Assembly: GCA_902809825.1 (NCBI GenBank)
Contig: LR778114.1
Coordinates: 1,798,001 to 1,862,000 of the forward strand
DNA: 64,000 bases
Reading direction: 5' to 3'
DNA from: Candidatus Hydrogenisulfobacillus filiaventi
Lineage (GTDB): Bacteria > Bacillota > Sulfobacillia > Sulfobacillales > R501
Positions within the stretch are counted from its first letter, which is position 1. Each line of letters opens with the position of its first letter. The translations under genes were made by a program, and so were the position numbers. The notes under the pieces were generated by a model that worked only from the letters and a program-made list of their open reading frames with translations, made no database searches and was not told the origin of the DNA. Of this stretch, positions 32,881-40,885 are shown piece by piece.

Positions 32881-34830
32881 TTAGTTGGCTGTCCAGAAGA
32901 CCTGCGTGGGAATGGCCCGGCCAGCCGGGGTTCCCGACCCTGCGTAGGTGGCCTGGCCGTTGGCCTCCGGCACATTGGCATCCACGTACCAGCGCCATTG
33001 GGATCCGCTCTGGACGAGATCCAGGGCCACCTGGATGTTGTGATAAGGGTACAGCCCGATGGTCATCTTGGTGCCATCCAGGCCGCTTTCCAGGAGGTCC
33101 ACTTGGAGGCCCGACAGCGTCACGTACATCCCGATGTGGCCGGACGGCTCGGGGGACTGGGCGAAGGACGGGGACGCGGAGGCGGAGACGTCCGACACGT
33201 CGGCCCATACCCGGTAGACGTAGTTGCGGGACGGCAATGTAGCGGGAGCGCCATCGACGAGCCAAGCCGCCGCGTCCTGCGGAGTGTCCACGACGTGGGG
33301 GCGGATGCTGCCCGCCTGGAGCCCCTGGGGGTTGACCAGCGCGGAACCCGGACGCGCCTGATTACTATCGCCATCAATCAGGTAACGCGCCGCCGTCCGT
33401 ACTGCCGCCACGATCTGGGCGTTGGACAGGGGCGGCGTGCCGGCCACGCGAGGCAGGGCGTCCATCTGCTGCGCCAAGCGCGAAATCACCGTGGGCGTCA
33501 GCCCGATGATGGCGCCATCGCTCGGCATCGAGGCGGGCAGGGAGACCCCCACCGCCTGCGGGGAGGCGGGCACAGCCGGACCCCCGTACTGTTGCATGAT
33601 CGTCGGGTTGTTGAGCAAGGAGACCGTGACCCGATCCGCATAGGGTCCGGAGGCGGGGATCTCGGGCAGAGCCTGATGCACCAGGGCATCCCGCTGGTGG
33701 ATGTACTGGCGGTTCAGCCCGTCCAAGGTCGCGAACACCGTGCCCCCGCCCATGCCCTGCATCTTGTGTCCCACACCGGACGGGATGGAGGCGGATCCCC
33801 CGAACGTGACCACCGAGAACGTGCCTGGGGCCAGGGTGGAGAGGTAGCGGTTGGCATGGGTCGGCACAGCCCCATCGTTGACCAGCAGCACAGGGGCCTC
33901 CATGGCCGCCGCATAGGGGGTGGCGGCCAGGGCGTCAACGATGTGCGCCTGCGCCCCGTTGGCCACGAACACCTCCGTGGGCGACGGGAAGAAGTGGAAG
34001 TTAACCGCCCAACTCGTGCCGAAGCGATCCTGCTCGCCCAGATCGACCACGTTGGCACCCGTGGGCAGGTTGGTGACGGTCGCGAACGCCATCGCCCCCA
34101 GCTGATAGGCCGTGGTGGCCTGCGCCGCCAGGGCGGCCTCCGACGCCGGCAGGGCCGTCTGGCCGTTCACGGCGGAGGGGGCCAGCAGGATGGGGGCCTT
34201 CATCATCGCGGCTGGAGAGCCGCCCGAGAGGGCGTCCACCACGTTGGCGGGGTTGCCCGACGTGATGAAGACCGTGGAGAAGCTGGACTGCCCGGTGGCC
34301 TTCAGGAGCGCCTGCGCCACGGCGGTGGCGGTGGCGTACTGGTCCGAGGAGCCGTAGCCGGTGACGGTGTAGCCTTGGGACGTCAGCACATGCTGGAGCG
34401 TGGCGTTGTTGTCCGCGCCCACCAGAATCACGGTCTTTGCCCCCAGCTCCTGGAGGCCCGTGGCCGTGGTCGGATTCAGGGCCGTGGCGGTGTTGGTGAG
34501 CAGGATGGGGGCCTTGAGGGCGTAGGCCAGGGGGCCCGCCACCAGCGGGTCGAACAGGTTCTGGTCCGCCCCCGAGGCCAGAATCACGGTCGAGGCCCCG
34601 GTCGGATATTGCTCCTTCGCGATGGCCAGGGCCGTCCCCGCCCGGGTGGATCCCGCCAGGCGCGTGGCCGTCTGGGTGAGACTCGCCGTCGTCACCGCGG
34701 CGGGCCTCGCCGCCTGGGTCTGGGGCGCGGGCGCGGCCCCGCAGGCCGCCGTGGTTACCACCAGGGCGCCCAGGCCCGACGCCGCCAGCATCCGCTTCCG
34801 CATCCGTCGCCACATCCTTTCGTTTCGCAT
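32881..34830 (-). CDS. surface lipoprotein with CWB2-type repeats
   Basis: 649 aa. ATG behind AGGAGG; signal with lipobox VVTTAAC. Three copies of the cell-wall-binding repeat 2 pattern, for example ILASGADQNLFDPLVAGPLA, KAPILLTNTATAL, TVFITSGNPANVVDALSG and EVFVANGAQAHIVDALA. The C-terminal ~200 aa is unrelated. Such repeats anchor proteins to Firmicutes cell wall polymers. The gene starts the surface part of Tad cluster 2. Confidence 0.8.
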   Translation of the reverse strand: MRNERMWRRMRKRMLAASGLGALVVTTAACGAAPAPQTQAARPAAVTTASLTQTATRLAGSTRAGTALAIAKEQYPTGASTVILASGADQNLFDPLVAGPLAYALKAPILLTNTATALNPTTATGLQELGAKTVILVGADNNATLQHVLTSQGYTVTGYGSSDQYATATAVAQALLKATGQSSFSTVFITSGNPANVVDALSGGSPAAMMKAPILLAPSAVNGQTALPASEAALAAQATTAYQLGAMAFATVTNLPTGANVVDLGEQDRFGTSWAVNFHFFPSPTEVFVANGAQAHIVDALAATPYAAAMEAPVLLVNDGAVPTHANRYLSTLAPGTFSVVTFGGSASIPSGVGHKMQGMGGGTVFATLDGLNRQYIHQRDALVHQALPEIPASGPYADRVTVSLLNNPTIMQQYGGPAVPASPQAVGVSLPASMPSDGAIIGLTPTVISRLAQQMDALPRVAGTPPLSNAQIVAAVRTAARYLIDGDSNQARPGSALVNPQGLQAGSIRPHVVDTPQDAAAWLVDGAPATLPSRNYVYRVWADVSDVSASASPSFAQSPEPSGHIGMYVTLSGLQVDLLESGLDGTKMTIGLYPYHNIQVALDLVQSGSQWRWYVDANVPEANGQATYAGSGTPAGRAIPTQVFWTAN

Positions 34831-34906
34831 GCTGACCTCCTGTATTCGCCGCCGATCCGAGGGTTCCTTCCGCTTCCAGGACGGCACCTGAATCGGGAAC
34901 GTGCAC

Positions 34907-35485
34907 TTAGCCTAGCGGTCGCACCCGCCCCAGCACCAGCATGCGCGCTCCCACGAGGGACGGGCCGCCCGGCAGGGCGAACACGGCCGTGCCCTGCCCC
35001 TGGGACCGGGCGGGCACCACCAGCCATCGTTCGGTGGGCGTGGTGCCCGCAAGGGGAATCGAGGCGCCCGCCGCCGAGCGCTCGGTGGTCAGGAGCGGCA
35101 CGGCGGGATACACCGCCCGGCCCGCCCAGAGCCCGATGGCCGTCACCGGCACCAGGAGCGGCCGTCCGGTGGGGTTGGCCACCGTGAACGGCACCGCCAC
35201 CGCCCGCTCCCCGGAGGGGAGCGGCAGACCCGCCGGGGTCGTGGGCGCGCCGAACGTCCAGCGCAACCCCGCCAGGGCGGCGTCCGGCTCCGTGGGCGCC
35301 AGGGCCGGGGTTGGGGGGCGGAAGGCGGTCCCGCGCGCGGCGCTCCGGGTGTGGGATCGGTGGGGGACGGCGGAGTGGGGGGCGGAGGCATGCGCGTGCG
35401 GGGGAGCGGGAGCCCCACACCCCGCCAGTCCGAGGGCCACGCTCACCGTCCCCAGGATTCGGGAAAGCCTCGGCACCGGCACCAT
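34907..35485 (-). CDS. small lipoprotein (~190 aa)
   Basis: Signal ending GTVSVALGLAGC. A His/Pro/Ala-rich linker, then a beta-rich domain (VPFTVANPTGRPLLVPVTAIG) that resembles immunoglobulin-like extracellular modules. The exact start is uncertain: the ATG touches AGGAG, so a GTG nine bases later (35476) with better spacing is likely. Confidence 0.65.
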   Translation of the reverse strand: MVPVPRLSRILGTVSVALGLAGCGAPAPPHAHASAPHSAVPHRSHTRSAARGTAFRPPTPALAPTEPDAALAGLRWTFGAPTTPAGLPLPSGERAVAVPFTVANPTGRPLLVPVTAIGLWAGRAVYPAVPLLTTERSAAGASIPLAGTTPTERWLVVPARSQGQGTAVFALPGGPSLVGARMLVLGRVRPLG

Positions 35486-35490
35486 CTCCT

Positions 35491-35616
35491 GTCTTTTCGT
35501 TTGCCCCATAAAAAACCGGCCGGGCGTGAGCTCGGCCAACCACGAAAGATCCCAGGCAGATAGCAAGCCCCCGGTTGAGCCGGGGGCTTGCTATCATAAG
35601 CGGCGAGGGTACGCCC
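35491..35616. repeat. 126-bp direct repeat, copy 1
   Basis: Differs from 35859-35984 at two bases. Contains a minus-strand terminator (stem GGCCG..CGGCC then TTTTTT, 35510-35537) and a near-perfect 17-bp hairpin GATAGCAAGCCCCCGGC (35559-35595). On the plus strand the hairpin ends in TGCTATCAT, an extended -10 box. Confidence 0.85.
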
Positions 35617-35781
35617 TTCGGCGACCTCCTAGAAGGGAGGCGAGGGCGTTGCACCTACAGGTGACAGTGCATATCACGCTTTCCACGGCCGTGACACTGG
35701 CCCTGTGGTGGCACTGGCGGCGGTCCCGCCGCTAGGCCCTCACCCGCCCCCGGAGACACCACCTCCGGGGGCCTTGCTTAC
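35510..35781 (-). ncRNA. candidate antisense antitoxin RNA
   Basis: TATAAT on the minus strand at 35788-35793 and a terminator at 35510-35537 define a transcript of about 270 bases that is complementary to the whole small toxin-like ORF and its leader. No good -35 box is seen, so the promoter is uncertain. Confidence 0.4.
35649..35735 (+). CDS. type I toxin-like membrane peptide (28 aa)
   Basis: TTG start 8 bases after GGGAGG. Hydrophobic centre TLSTAVTLALWWHW then a basic tail RRSRR, the typical form of type I toxins (Ldr/Fst-like). Leader CCTCC (35625-35629) can pair with the GGAGG ribosome site (35636-35640), and a terminator hairpin lies at 35747-35773. It is one of few plus-strand genes and faces the antisense RNA. 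Inferred from architecture, not homology. Confidence 0.5.
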   Translation: MHLQVTVHITLSTAVTLALWWHWRRSRR

Positions 35782-35858
35782 ACGGTCATTATACCCGCAC
35801 CGGAGCGGCTTTGCGCTGCGCAAACAAGGTACGCGTACGGGCGTCAATTCAGGTCCCG

Positions 35859-35984
35859 GTCTTTTCGTTTGCCCCATAAAAAACCGGCCGGGCGTGAGCT
35901 CGGCCAACCACGAGAGATCCCAGGCAGATAGCAAGCCCCCGGCTGAGCCGGGGGCTTGCTATCATAAGCGGCGAGGGTACGCCC
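35859..35984. repeat. 126-bp direct repeat, copy 2
   Basis: Second copy, 368 bases from copy 1, so the toxin unit is flanked on both sides. It also serves as a minus-strand terminator (35878-35905) after the VKOR gene. The gap 35985-36143 holds no convincing gene. Confidence 0.85.
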
Positions 35985-36143
35985 CACACACGAGAACCTT
36001 AGCTCGCGCTCATTCTGGCTCGACCGCGTGGTGGCCCCGGTCAGCGGTCGATCGGGAGGAACGAAGACCAAGGCGGCTCTGATATATCCACCAGCACGCA
36101 CACGACCGCCTTCCCAGGCTGGCGCACCGCTGTTTCCAGCGCC

Positions 36144-36971
36144 TCAGCCGCTGATCGCCAGGATGCCGACGACGAGCAGCCACGCCGTCGCGAGGATCAG
36201 CAGCGTCTGCGCCACCAGCCCAACGCCCAGGCCCAGCGGCCCGAGCAGCCACCCGAGCAGCCACGCGCCTCCTGGAGCGCAGACCCCGGCACACGCCGCG
36301 GCCCCCGTCGCCATCGCGGTGCCGAAGCTCCCGGGTAGCACCCACGCCGTGGCCGCTGGACGGGGTGCCCGCCGCCTGGCCAGCCAGAGCAGAGTCGCGG
36401 CCGCCGCGACCATGGCCCAGATCAGGCTCCACGCCACGGCCATCGGATACCGAAGATCAAGAATGAGCCGCCAAGCCCAGAACCCGCCCATCGCCAGCGC
36501 GGCGGACCCCAGGACCTGCCAGCGGATGGCCGGCCCGGATCGCCAAGCTGCGGCCATCCGACGCAGCCCGATCCGCAGACCAGCCCATTCGGGCAGGATC
36601 GCCATGGCCACGATGGCACCAATCTGGATGGCGGAGCACCAAAGGCAAATCCGCAGGTCCGCCCACTCATGCGTCCAGGCCCACAGAATTCCCATGCCGC
36701 CAGCCGCAATCCAGGCAAGGCGCCATCGCCTTCCAGCACCGATCATGGCCAGCCCGGCCAGCGCCCAGGCGGCTCCCCACAGCGCCAGCGGCACCCCCAG
36801 GGGGTGACTGCCGGAGCCGGAGAGCACCGCCGCACAATCCACCACTCCGGACGATGGGCAGACTGGCGCGCCGCCTGCCCACTCCGCCCCCGTCACATAC
36901 ATGGCCAGCGCCGCCACGACCACCAGATCGGCGATCACGGCCATCCGTCGTCCAAGGCCCAGGGCCGTCAA
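36144..36971 (-). CDS. vitamin K epoxide reductase (VKOR) family protein
   Basis: 275 aa, TTG start overlapping the previous stop (TGATTG). VKOR signature: CPSSGVVDCAAVL in the first loop, a conserved Ser/Gly region SHPLGVPLALWG, and CxxC as CLWC (in RICLWCSAIQIG). Extra CAGVC near the C-terminus. Reoxidises a thioredoxin-like partner, so that disulfides form in exported proteins. Confidence 0.9.
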   Translation of the reverse strand: MTALGLGRRMAVIADLVVVAALAMYVTGAEWAGGAPVCPSSGVVDCAAVLSGSGSHPLGVPLALWGAAWALAGLAMIGAGRRWRLAWIAAGGMGILWAWTHEWADLRICLWCSAIQIGAIVAMAILPEWAGLRIGLRRMAAAWRSGPAIRWQVLGSAALAMGGFWAWRLILDLRYPMAVAWSLIWAMVAAAATLLWLARRRAPRPAATAWVLPGSFGTAMATGAAACAGVCAPGGAWLLGWLLGPLGLGVGLVAQTLLILATAWLLVVGILAISG

Positions 36972-37136
36972 TCAGATCAGTCCCATCACCAGTAGCCAGC
37001 TGCGGCAGCCGTGCTCGCACACGCCGTCCAGCTCCACCCAGCATCCGTCCGTCGCCTCGGCCCCGTCCTCTTCCTCAAGCCATTCCAGCAAGGTGTCCAT
37101 GCTGGGAGCTTGGCTTCGATCCTCAGGCTCGCACAT
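36972..37136 (-). CDS. small Cys-containing protein coupled to VKOR (54 aa)
   Basis: ATG 8 bases after GGAGG. Acidic N-terminus, then DGCWVELDGVCEHGCRSWLL: a compact CxxxC type cluster. Its TGA overlaps the TTG of the VKOR gene, so they are translated together. Family not recognised. Confidence 0.65.
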   Translation of the reverse strand: MCEPEDRSQAPSMDTLLEWLEEEDGAEATDGCWVELDGVCEHGCRSWLLVMGLI

Positions 37137-37345
37137 GGCGTGGACCTCCTCCCCTTCGCTGGCATTCCGCAAAACGCGGCGGCCTCCCCCTCGACAACGC
37201 GAGGAGGAGGCCCGAAGCCGGCGGGCGAGGGGAGGCAGAGGCGCTCCTGCGCCACCAGCGGTGCCGCGACGAGGCTCGCTCCCGCGCCGCACACCCAGGC
37301 GCGATTCCAGATCCAGGCCCATCGCACGATCCGCATGGCCGGCGA

Positions 37346-37597
37346 TCAGTCTGGAAACAGACTCGGGAGGACGCCCCGACGAGGGTCGATGACCGCAATG
37401 CCGCGAACGACGTACTCTCCGGTCGGGTCCACGCCGACCAGACGCACGCCCTCCACGGTCGGAGCATCGTCGGGACCCCCGCCGTAATCCGCCATCACCT
37501 CCGTCAGAGCCCGCTCGGCCGCGGCGCGCGAGGCGTAGAAACCCAGCACCGCGTCCTGCGGTGCCTGGCTCCAATCGATCAGCACCCACAGCTCCAT
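37346..37597 (-). CDS. hypothetical protein (83 aa)
   Basis: Start at MELWVLIDW behind a GGGGGG run. Alternating beta/alpha composition, GEYVVRGIAVIDPRRG at the end. No motif recognised. The following 37137-37345 stretch has a GC hairpin near 37180-37215 on the minus strand and no gene I can support. Confidence 0.55.
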   Translation of the reverse strand: MELWVLIDWSQAPQDAVLGFYASRAAAERALTEVMADYGGGPDDAPTVEGVRLVGVDPTGEYVVRGIAVIDPRRGVLPSLFPD

Positions 37598-37652
37598 CTC
37601 CACGGCATCACCCCCCTGCTGAAAGAAATGGAATCTGATCGTTGCGGCGTTT

Positions 37653-37970
37653 CTACCGATCGCGTTCGCGATCCCGCTGGCAGAGGGCATCCCACGCCTC
37701 GCGGGCGTTGCCGGGCGGCACGTCGGGCCTTACCGCCTCGATGGTGGCGACGGCCCGTCGCTCGGCCTCGGGGTCGTCCGGCCGCGCCGCCAGATCCTCG
37801 AAGGCGATGCGCAGGCGCTCCCAGACCGCGGTGGGCACCGCGTCCATGCCGGGAGCGGAGACCAGCGCAGCCAGCGCGTGACGGGCGATGAGGTCTCGGG
37901 GCACGTCCGCCTGCCGCAACATCGCCAGCAGCTCCTGCAAAATCTGCTGAGGCCCTGCGGCCATAGCCAT
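37653..37970 (-). CDS. hypothetical protein (105 aa)
   Basis: ATG behind GAGAGGAG; a second ATG two codons later is equally good. Almost fully helical (QQILQELLAMLRQADVP, AVWERLRIAFEDLAARP), no Cys, acidic/basic mix. Unknown. Confidence 0.55.
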   Translation of the reverse strand: MAMAAGPQQILQELLAMLRQADVPRDLIARHALAALVSAPGMDAVPTAVWERLRIAFEDLAARPDDPEAERRAVATIEAVRPDVPPGNAREAWDALCQRDRERDR

Positions 37971-37993
37971 CGCTCCTCTCTCGGATCCCGTGA

Positions 37994-38326
37994 TCAGGCC
38001 CCCAGTTCCCACGGATCAGCCAGATCGCCAAGCCGCTCCCGATCGACGCCCGCGCAGCGCAGGCACAGCACCTCGCCGGTGTCCCCGTTGGTCAGCACGT
38101 TGTAGGCTTGCGGGATGCGCAGATCCACCCCGTCCATCGCCACCAGCAGATCCCGTCCGCAGCGATCGCACGTCGCCACCAGAGGCGGCGCGTCGAGGAC
38201 CGCCTGATCCTCGCACGCCTCGGAGCAGAACGAGGCGGAGACCGGATCCCCGCTCTCGGCCGTCAAATACAGGGCGAAGTCCCGATCGGGATCGCCGGGC
38301 TCGCCGCACACCAGGCATGCTGGCAT
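37994..38326 (-). CDS. zinc-ribbon protein (110 aa)
   Basis: Cys pairs CLVC, CSEAC, CDRC and CLRC spread over the chain, so two treble-clef or ribbon sites are likely. ATG behind GAGGAGG. Close relative of the IS-split gene at 43443 (CSDAC, CDRCGR, ICLRCAGV). Possibly DNA- or protein-binding; role unknown. Confidence 0.7.
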   Translation of the reverse strand: MPACLVCGEPGDPDRDFALYLTAESGDPVSASFCSEACEDQAVLDAPPLVATCDRCGRDLLVAMDGVDLRIPQAYNVLTNGDTGEVLCLRCAGVDRERLGDLADPWELGA

Positions 38327-38342
38327 GGCCGATGACCTCCTC

Positions 38343-38609
38343 TCATGATTCGGACCCTGGAAAACGCGCCCACCACTGGCCGTCGGCCCAGGGATAGCGG
38401 CCAGTGCGCACCGTCTCGTCGATGTCGGCCAGCACGGCGGCCTCGGACGGCTCCTCCGCCGCCGCCAGGTTCCAGAACGCGACCTCGCGACCGTCCGCAT
38501 CATACGCATGGATGCCGTGTCCGCCGAACCATGCGACGAACACGCCCCGCTCCTTGTCGGAGCGCACAACCTTGGCGCCGCGCAGCGCCTCCGCCAGTCC
38601 CGGACACAT
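38343..38609 (-). CDS. hypothetical protein (88 aa)
   Basis: Overlaps no other gene; GGGGGGAGG ribosome site. GVFVAWFGGHGIHAYDADG then a helical acidic region and WADGQWWARFPG. No family recognised. Confidence 0.6.
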   Translation of the reverse strand: MCPGLAEALRGAKVVRSDKERGVFVAWFGGHGIHAYDADGREVAFWNLAAAEEPSEAAVLADIDETVRTGRYPWADGQWWARFPGSES

Positions 38610-38656
38610 GCGGCACCTCCCCCCCTTTCTCCGTTTTTTCCTCTCCGTTTACCCGT

Positions 38657-39004
38657 TCAATCGGAAGACAGGACGAACAGCAGGGCCAATCCCAGCGGCA
38701 CGCTCGCGTTCCAGCCCCACCAGGGCACCACGTGGCCGGGCCGGATCCAGGCGTAGCCGATGGGCCCGAACCCGGCGATCAGCGCCGCGAGGAGACCCGG
38801 CAGGAACCAATGAAGGGGAGGGGGCAAGGAAGGCCGTCCATGATCAGCCTTTGCGTGCGCGCCAGCCGGCTGTTGCCGAAATTGCGGATCGGATGCCGTC
38901 CCGTCGGCCGGACGCTGATGGCCGTGCGGGTCGGATGGCACTCCTGGAATCTTTTGGGCGACGCCATCCGGTTGCGCCAAATTGCTCGGTCGTGGTCGGC
39001 GCAT
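38657..39004 (-). CDS. membrane protein with Pro/His-rich N-terminus (115 aa)
   Basis: ATG 7 bases after AAGGAGG. N-terminal half is low complexity and hydrophilic, C-terminal half has two spans (WFLPGLLAALIAGFGPIGYAW and SVPLGLALLFVL). Function unknown. Confidence 0.55.
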   Translation of the reverse strand: MRRPRPSNLAQPDGVAQKIPGVPSDPHGHQRPADGTASDPQFRQQPAGAHAKADHGRPSLPPPLHWFLPGLLAALIAGFGPIGYAWIRPGHVVPWWGWNASVPLGLALLFVLSSD

Positions 39005-39042
39005 CCATGCACCTCCTTGCTGTATCAACTCATTGAGAAGGA

Positions 39043-39333
39043 ATGTTCCCGCCCGGTACCCGCGTCCGCCTGCAGACGTGGATCGGTGGGCCATTCCTGA
39101 CCGAACGGGCCCGGCGCGCGGGATGGACCGTCGAGCGGACCCGGCCCACTTGCCTGCAGCGGTGGGAACTCCGCCTAGACTGGTGGTGCATGCCGGCCAC
39201 CATCCGGTCCCGATGCTCCGGACCCATGCGCCGGTACCGCAAAGGAGAACGCTACCTGCACACGGTGACCATTACCGTCACCCATCGTCCCGAAACCAGT
39301 CCCGCAGCCAGCCCGACCCCCCGGCAGCCGTAG
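39043..39333 (+). CDS. possible basic protein (96 aa)
   Basis: Faces away from the 39004 gene. FPPGTRVRLQTWIGGPFLTER, then Arg/Trp-rich sequence; the composition looks protein-like but AGAAGGA touches the ATG and the end overlaps the 39278 gene by 56 bases. Confidence 0.4.
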   Translation: MFPPGTRVRLQTWIGGPFLTERARRAGWTVERTRPTCLQRWELRLDWWCMPATIRSRCSGPMRRYRKGERYLHTVTITVTHRPETSPAASPTPRQP

Positions 39334-39592
39334 CCTTCACAGCCTGATAGACCAGCGGTGCGATCAACTCCGCCACCGTCAGCCAGATGGCCCATCCCGG
39401 CGGCCGGGCCGCCGTCAGCCGGAGCGCGGGGGGGAGGAGCATCCGGCTCGCAGCGGCCACCCACTCAGGCAGCCAGTACGCGACCGGCAGCAGGACACAG
39501 AGGGCCAGGCGCAGGCCGTCTTCCCAGAGCGCCCGCCGGAGCCGCCAGCGCCGGATCCAGCGGCGGTGCCGCACCGCTGTTCTCCATTCCAT
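39278..39592 (-). CDS. membrane protein (104 aa)
   Basis: Basic N-terminus (RRWIRRWRLRR), a span LALCVLLPVAYWL and a second IWLTVAELIAPLVYQAV. GAGGGG ribosome site. Unknown function. Confidence 0.5.
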   Translation of the reverse strand: MEWRTAVRHRRWIRRWRLRRALWEDGLRLALCVLLPVAYWLPEWVAAASRMLLPPALRLTAARPPGWAIWLTVAELIAPLVYQAVKATAAGGSGWLRDWFRDDG

Positions 39593-39646
39593 ATCCGACC
39601 CCTCTTTTCGGCCACTGGAGCAGCGAGCCCCGCCGGAAGCGGGCGC

Positions 39647-40339
39647 CTAGCGGCGCTCCGCTGCCGCCACCGCCTGCCGCAGCGCGGCGGGGAGCACGGC
39701 CCCCGGCACCACCTGGACCACCCGACCCTGGGTGTTCGCAATCGCCAGGGTGGGGAAGCCCTGCACCGCCCACGCCTGCCGGATCGCCGCGGGCGCCACG
39801 TAGACGTGGATGCCCGGCAACCCCCGATAGGCGGCCAGGTACTGCCGCATCACGGCCTCCATGCCCGCGGTGTCGAGCGGGCCGCCCTCGCCGTCGTGCC
39901 CGGAGAAGGGCGGGGTCTCGGGCCCGGGATCGGCGATGCCGCCCTGCGGGGAAAGGTCCACGATGTCCACCGCCACGCCCGGCTCCTTGGCGATGGCGGG
40001 CAGCACCCAGCGGTCCTCGTAGCCGCAGTAGAGACACCACGAGGCCATGCCCATCACGATGGTGGCCCGGGAACCCCGGGCCAGGGCGGTGGGCTTGCCA
40101 GCCAGGGAATCCACCACTCGACCTGTGGGCAGGGTGGATCCGACGGCGAACGGACTGGCAACCGGGTTGGCGATGGCCCCGTCGCCCGACGGGGACGGAG
40201 CGGATCCGCCTCCAGAATTGGCAACCGGGTGGGAGGTGGTCAGCACCCCCAGGCCGAAGCCTCCGGCCGCGATGCCGACGGCGGCAAAGGACATCATGGT
40301 GATGCCGAGCCATCGGGGCAGGGTCCAGGTTTGCGCCAT
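39647..40339 (-). CDS. thioredoxin-fold thiol oxidoreductase
   Basis: 230 aa. Signal-anchor span (residues ~10-35), a Gly/Ser linker, then a TlpA/SoxW-like fold with active site WCLYC (CxxC) and cis-Pro region GFPTLAIANTQGRV. ATG behind GGAGGG. Likely membrane-tethered outside the cell and kept oxidised by the VKOR at 36144, providing disulfides to the Cys-rich secreted proteins. Confidence 0.8.
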   Translation of the reverse strand: MAQTWTLPRWLGITMMSFAAVGIAAGGFGLGVLTTSHPVANSGGGSAPSPSGDGAIANPVASPFAVGSTLPTGRVVDSLAGKPTALARGSRATIVMGMASWCLYCGYEDRWVLPAIAKEPGVAVDIVDLSPQGGIADPGPETPPFSGHDGEGGPLDTAGMEAVMRQYLAAYRGLPGIHVYVAPAAIRQAWAVQGFPTLAIANTQGRVVQVVPGAVLPAALRQAVAAAERR

Positions 40340-40447
40340 GCAGCGTCTTCCCTCCAGAGCGCGCGATTCTTGTTCACCACGGCGGTTAAAAGCGGCAGTG
40401 CACGATCTGCGGCAGGGATCCTGTGCCACCATGCGGAATCGCAGCCG

Positions 40448-40631
40448 CTATTGGCCTTCCTGCTGTGGGCCTCGGTGCCGCAGCTTGGCCCTGGCCCGCT
40501 CCTGCTCCAAATCGTCCTGAGTGTGAAAGGCGACTTGCCCGCTACGCAAATCCTGGTAGGGGACGAAAAGGCGATGCCCGCGATCGGTCAGGAGCGAGAC
40601 GCCAGAGGCGTGTGTGGCCTCAATGCGGGCA
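40448..40631 (-). pseudogene. 3' part of a 94-aa gene split by IS-A
   Basis: Encodes ARIEATHASGVSLLTDRG and the following region to the stop. Joined in frame to 43141-43241 (ends HFER) if IS-A is removed. Confidence 0.75.
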
Positions 40632-40885
40632 CGCTCGATGCCGTGGTATGAAACAGCAGCCGATTTGTTGGACACGGTTGGGCATGCCCTTCGGCTTTTC
40701 TTCCGCGAGCCCCAGGCCCCTCTTGCTTGGATCCTCCCCAAGCGGGCGGCATCCGCCAGCCGCCCCTGGGATGGAGCCTGGGTTGCGCCAGCACCGGTTG
40801 GAGGAACCCAGCCTCCGCGTCCCCGTGCCGGCCTCGACGAGGGCGCACCACGTCGCCCGGGGAAAGCCCGGCATCCGCCGCAGGG

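Noticed and set aside
36057-36130. 28-aa ORF after VKOR
   Set aside because: No ribosome site and no protein-like features.
40448-40675. Independent 75-aa gene starting at a GTG
   Set aside because: The first codons are from the IS-A end; the frame belongs to the split 94-aa gene.
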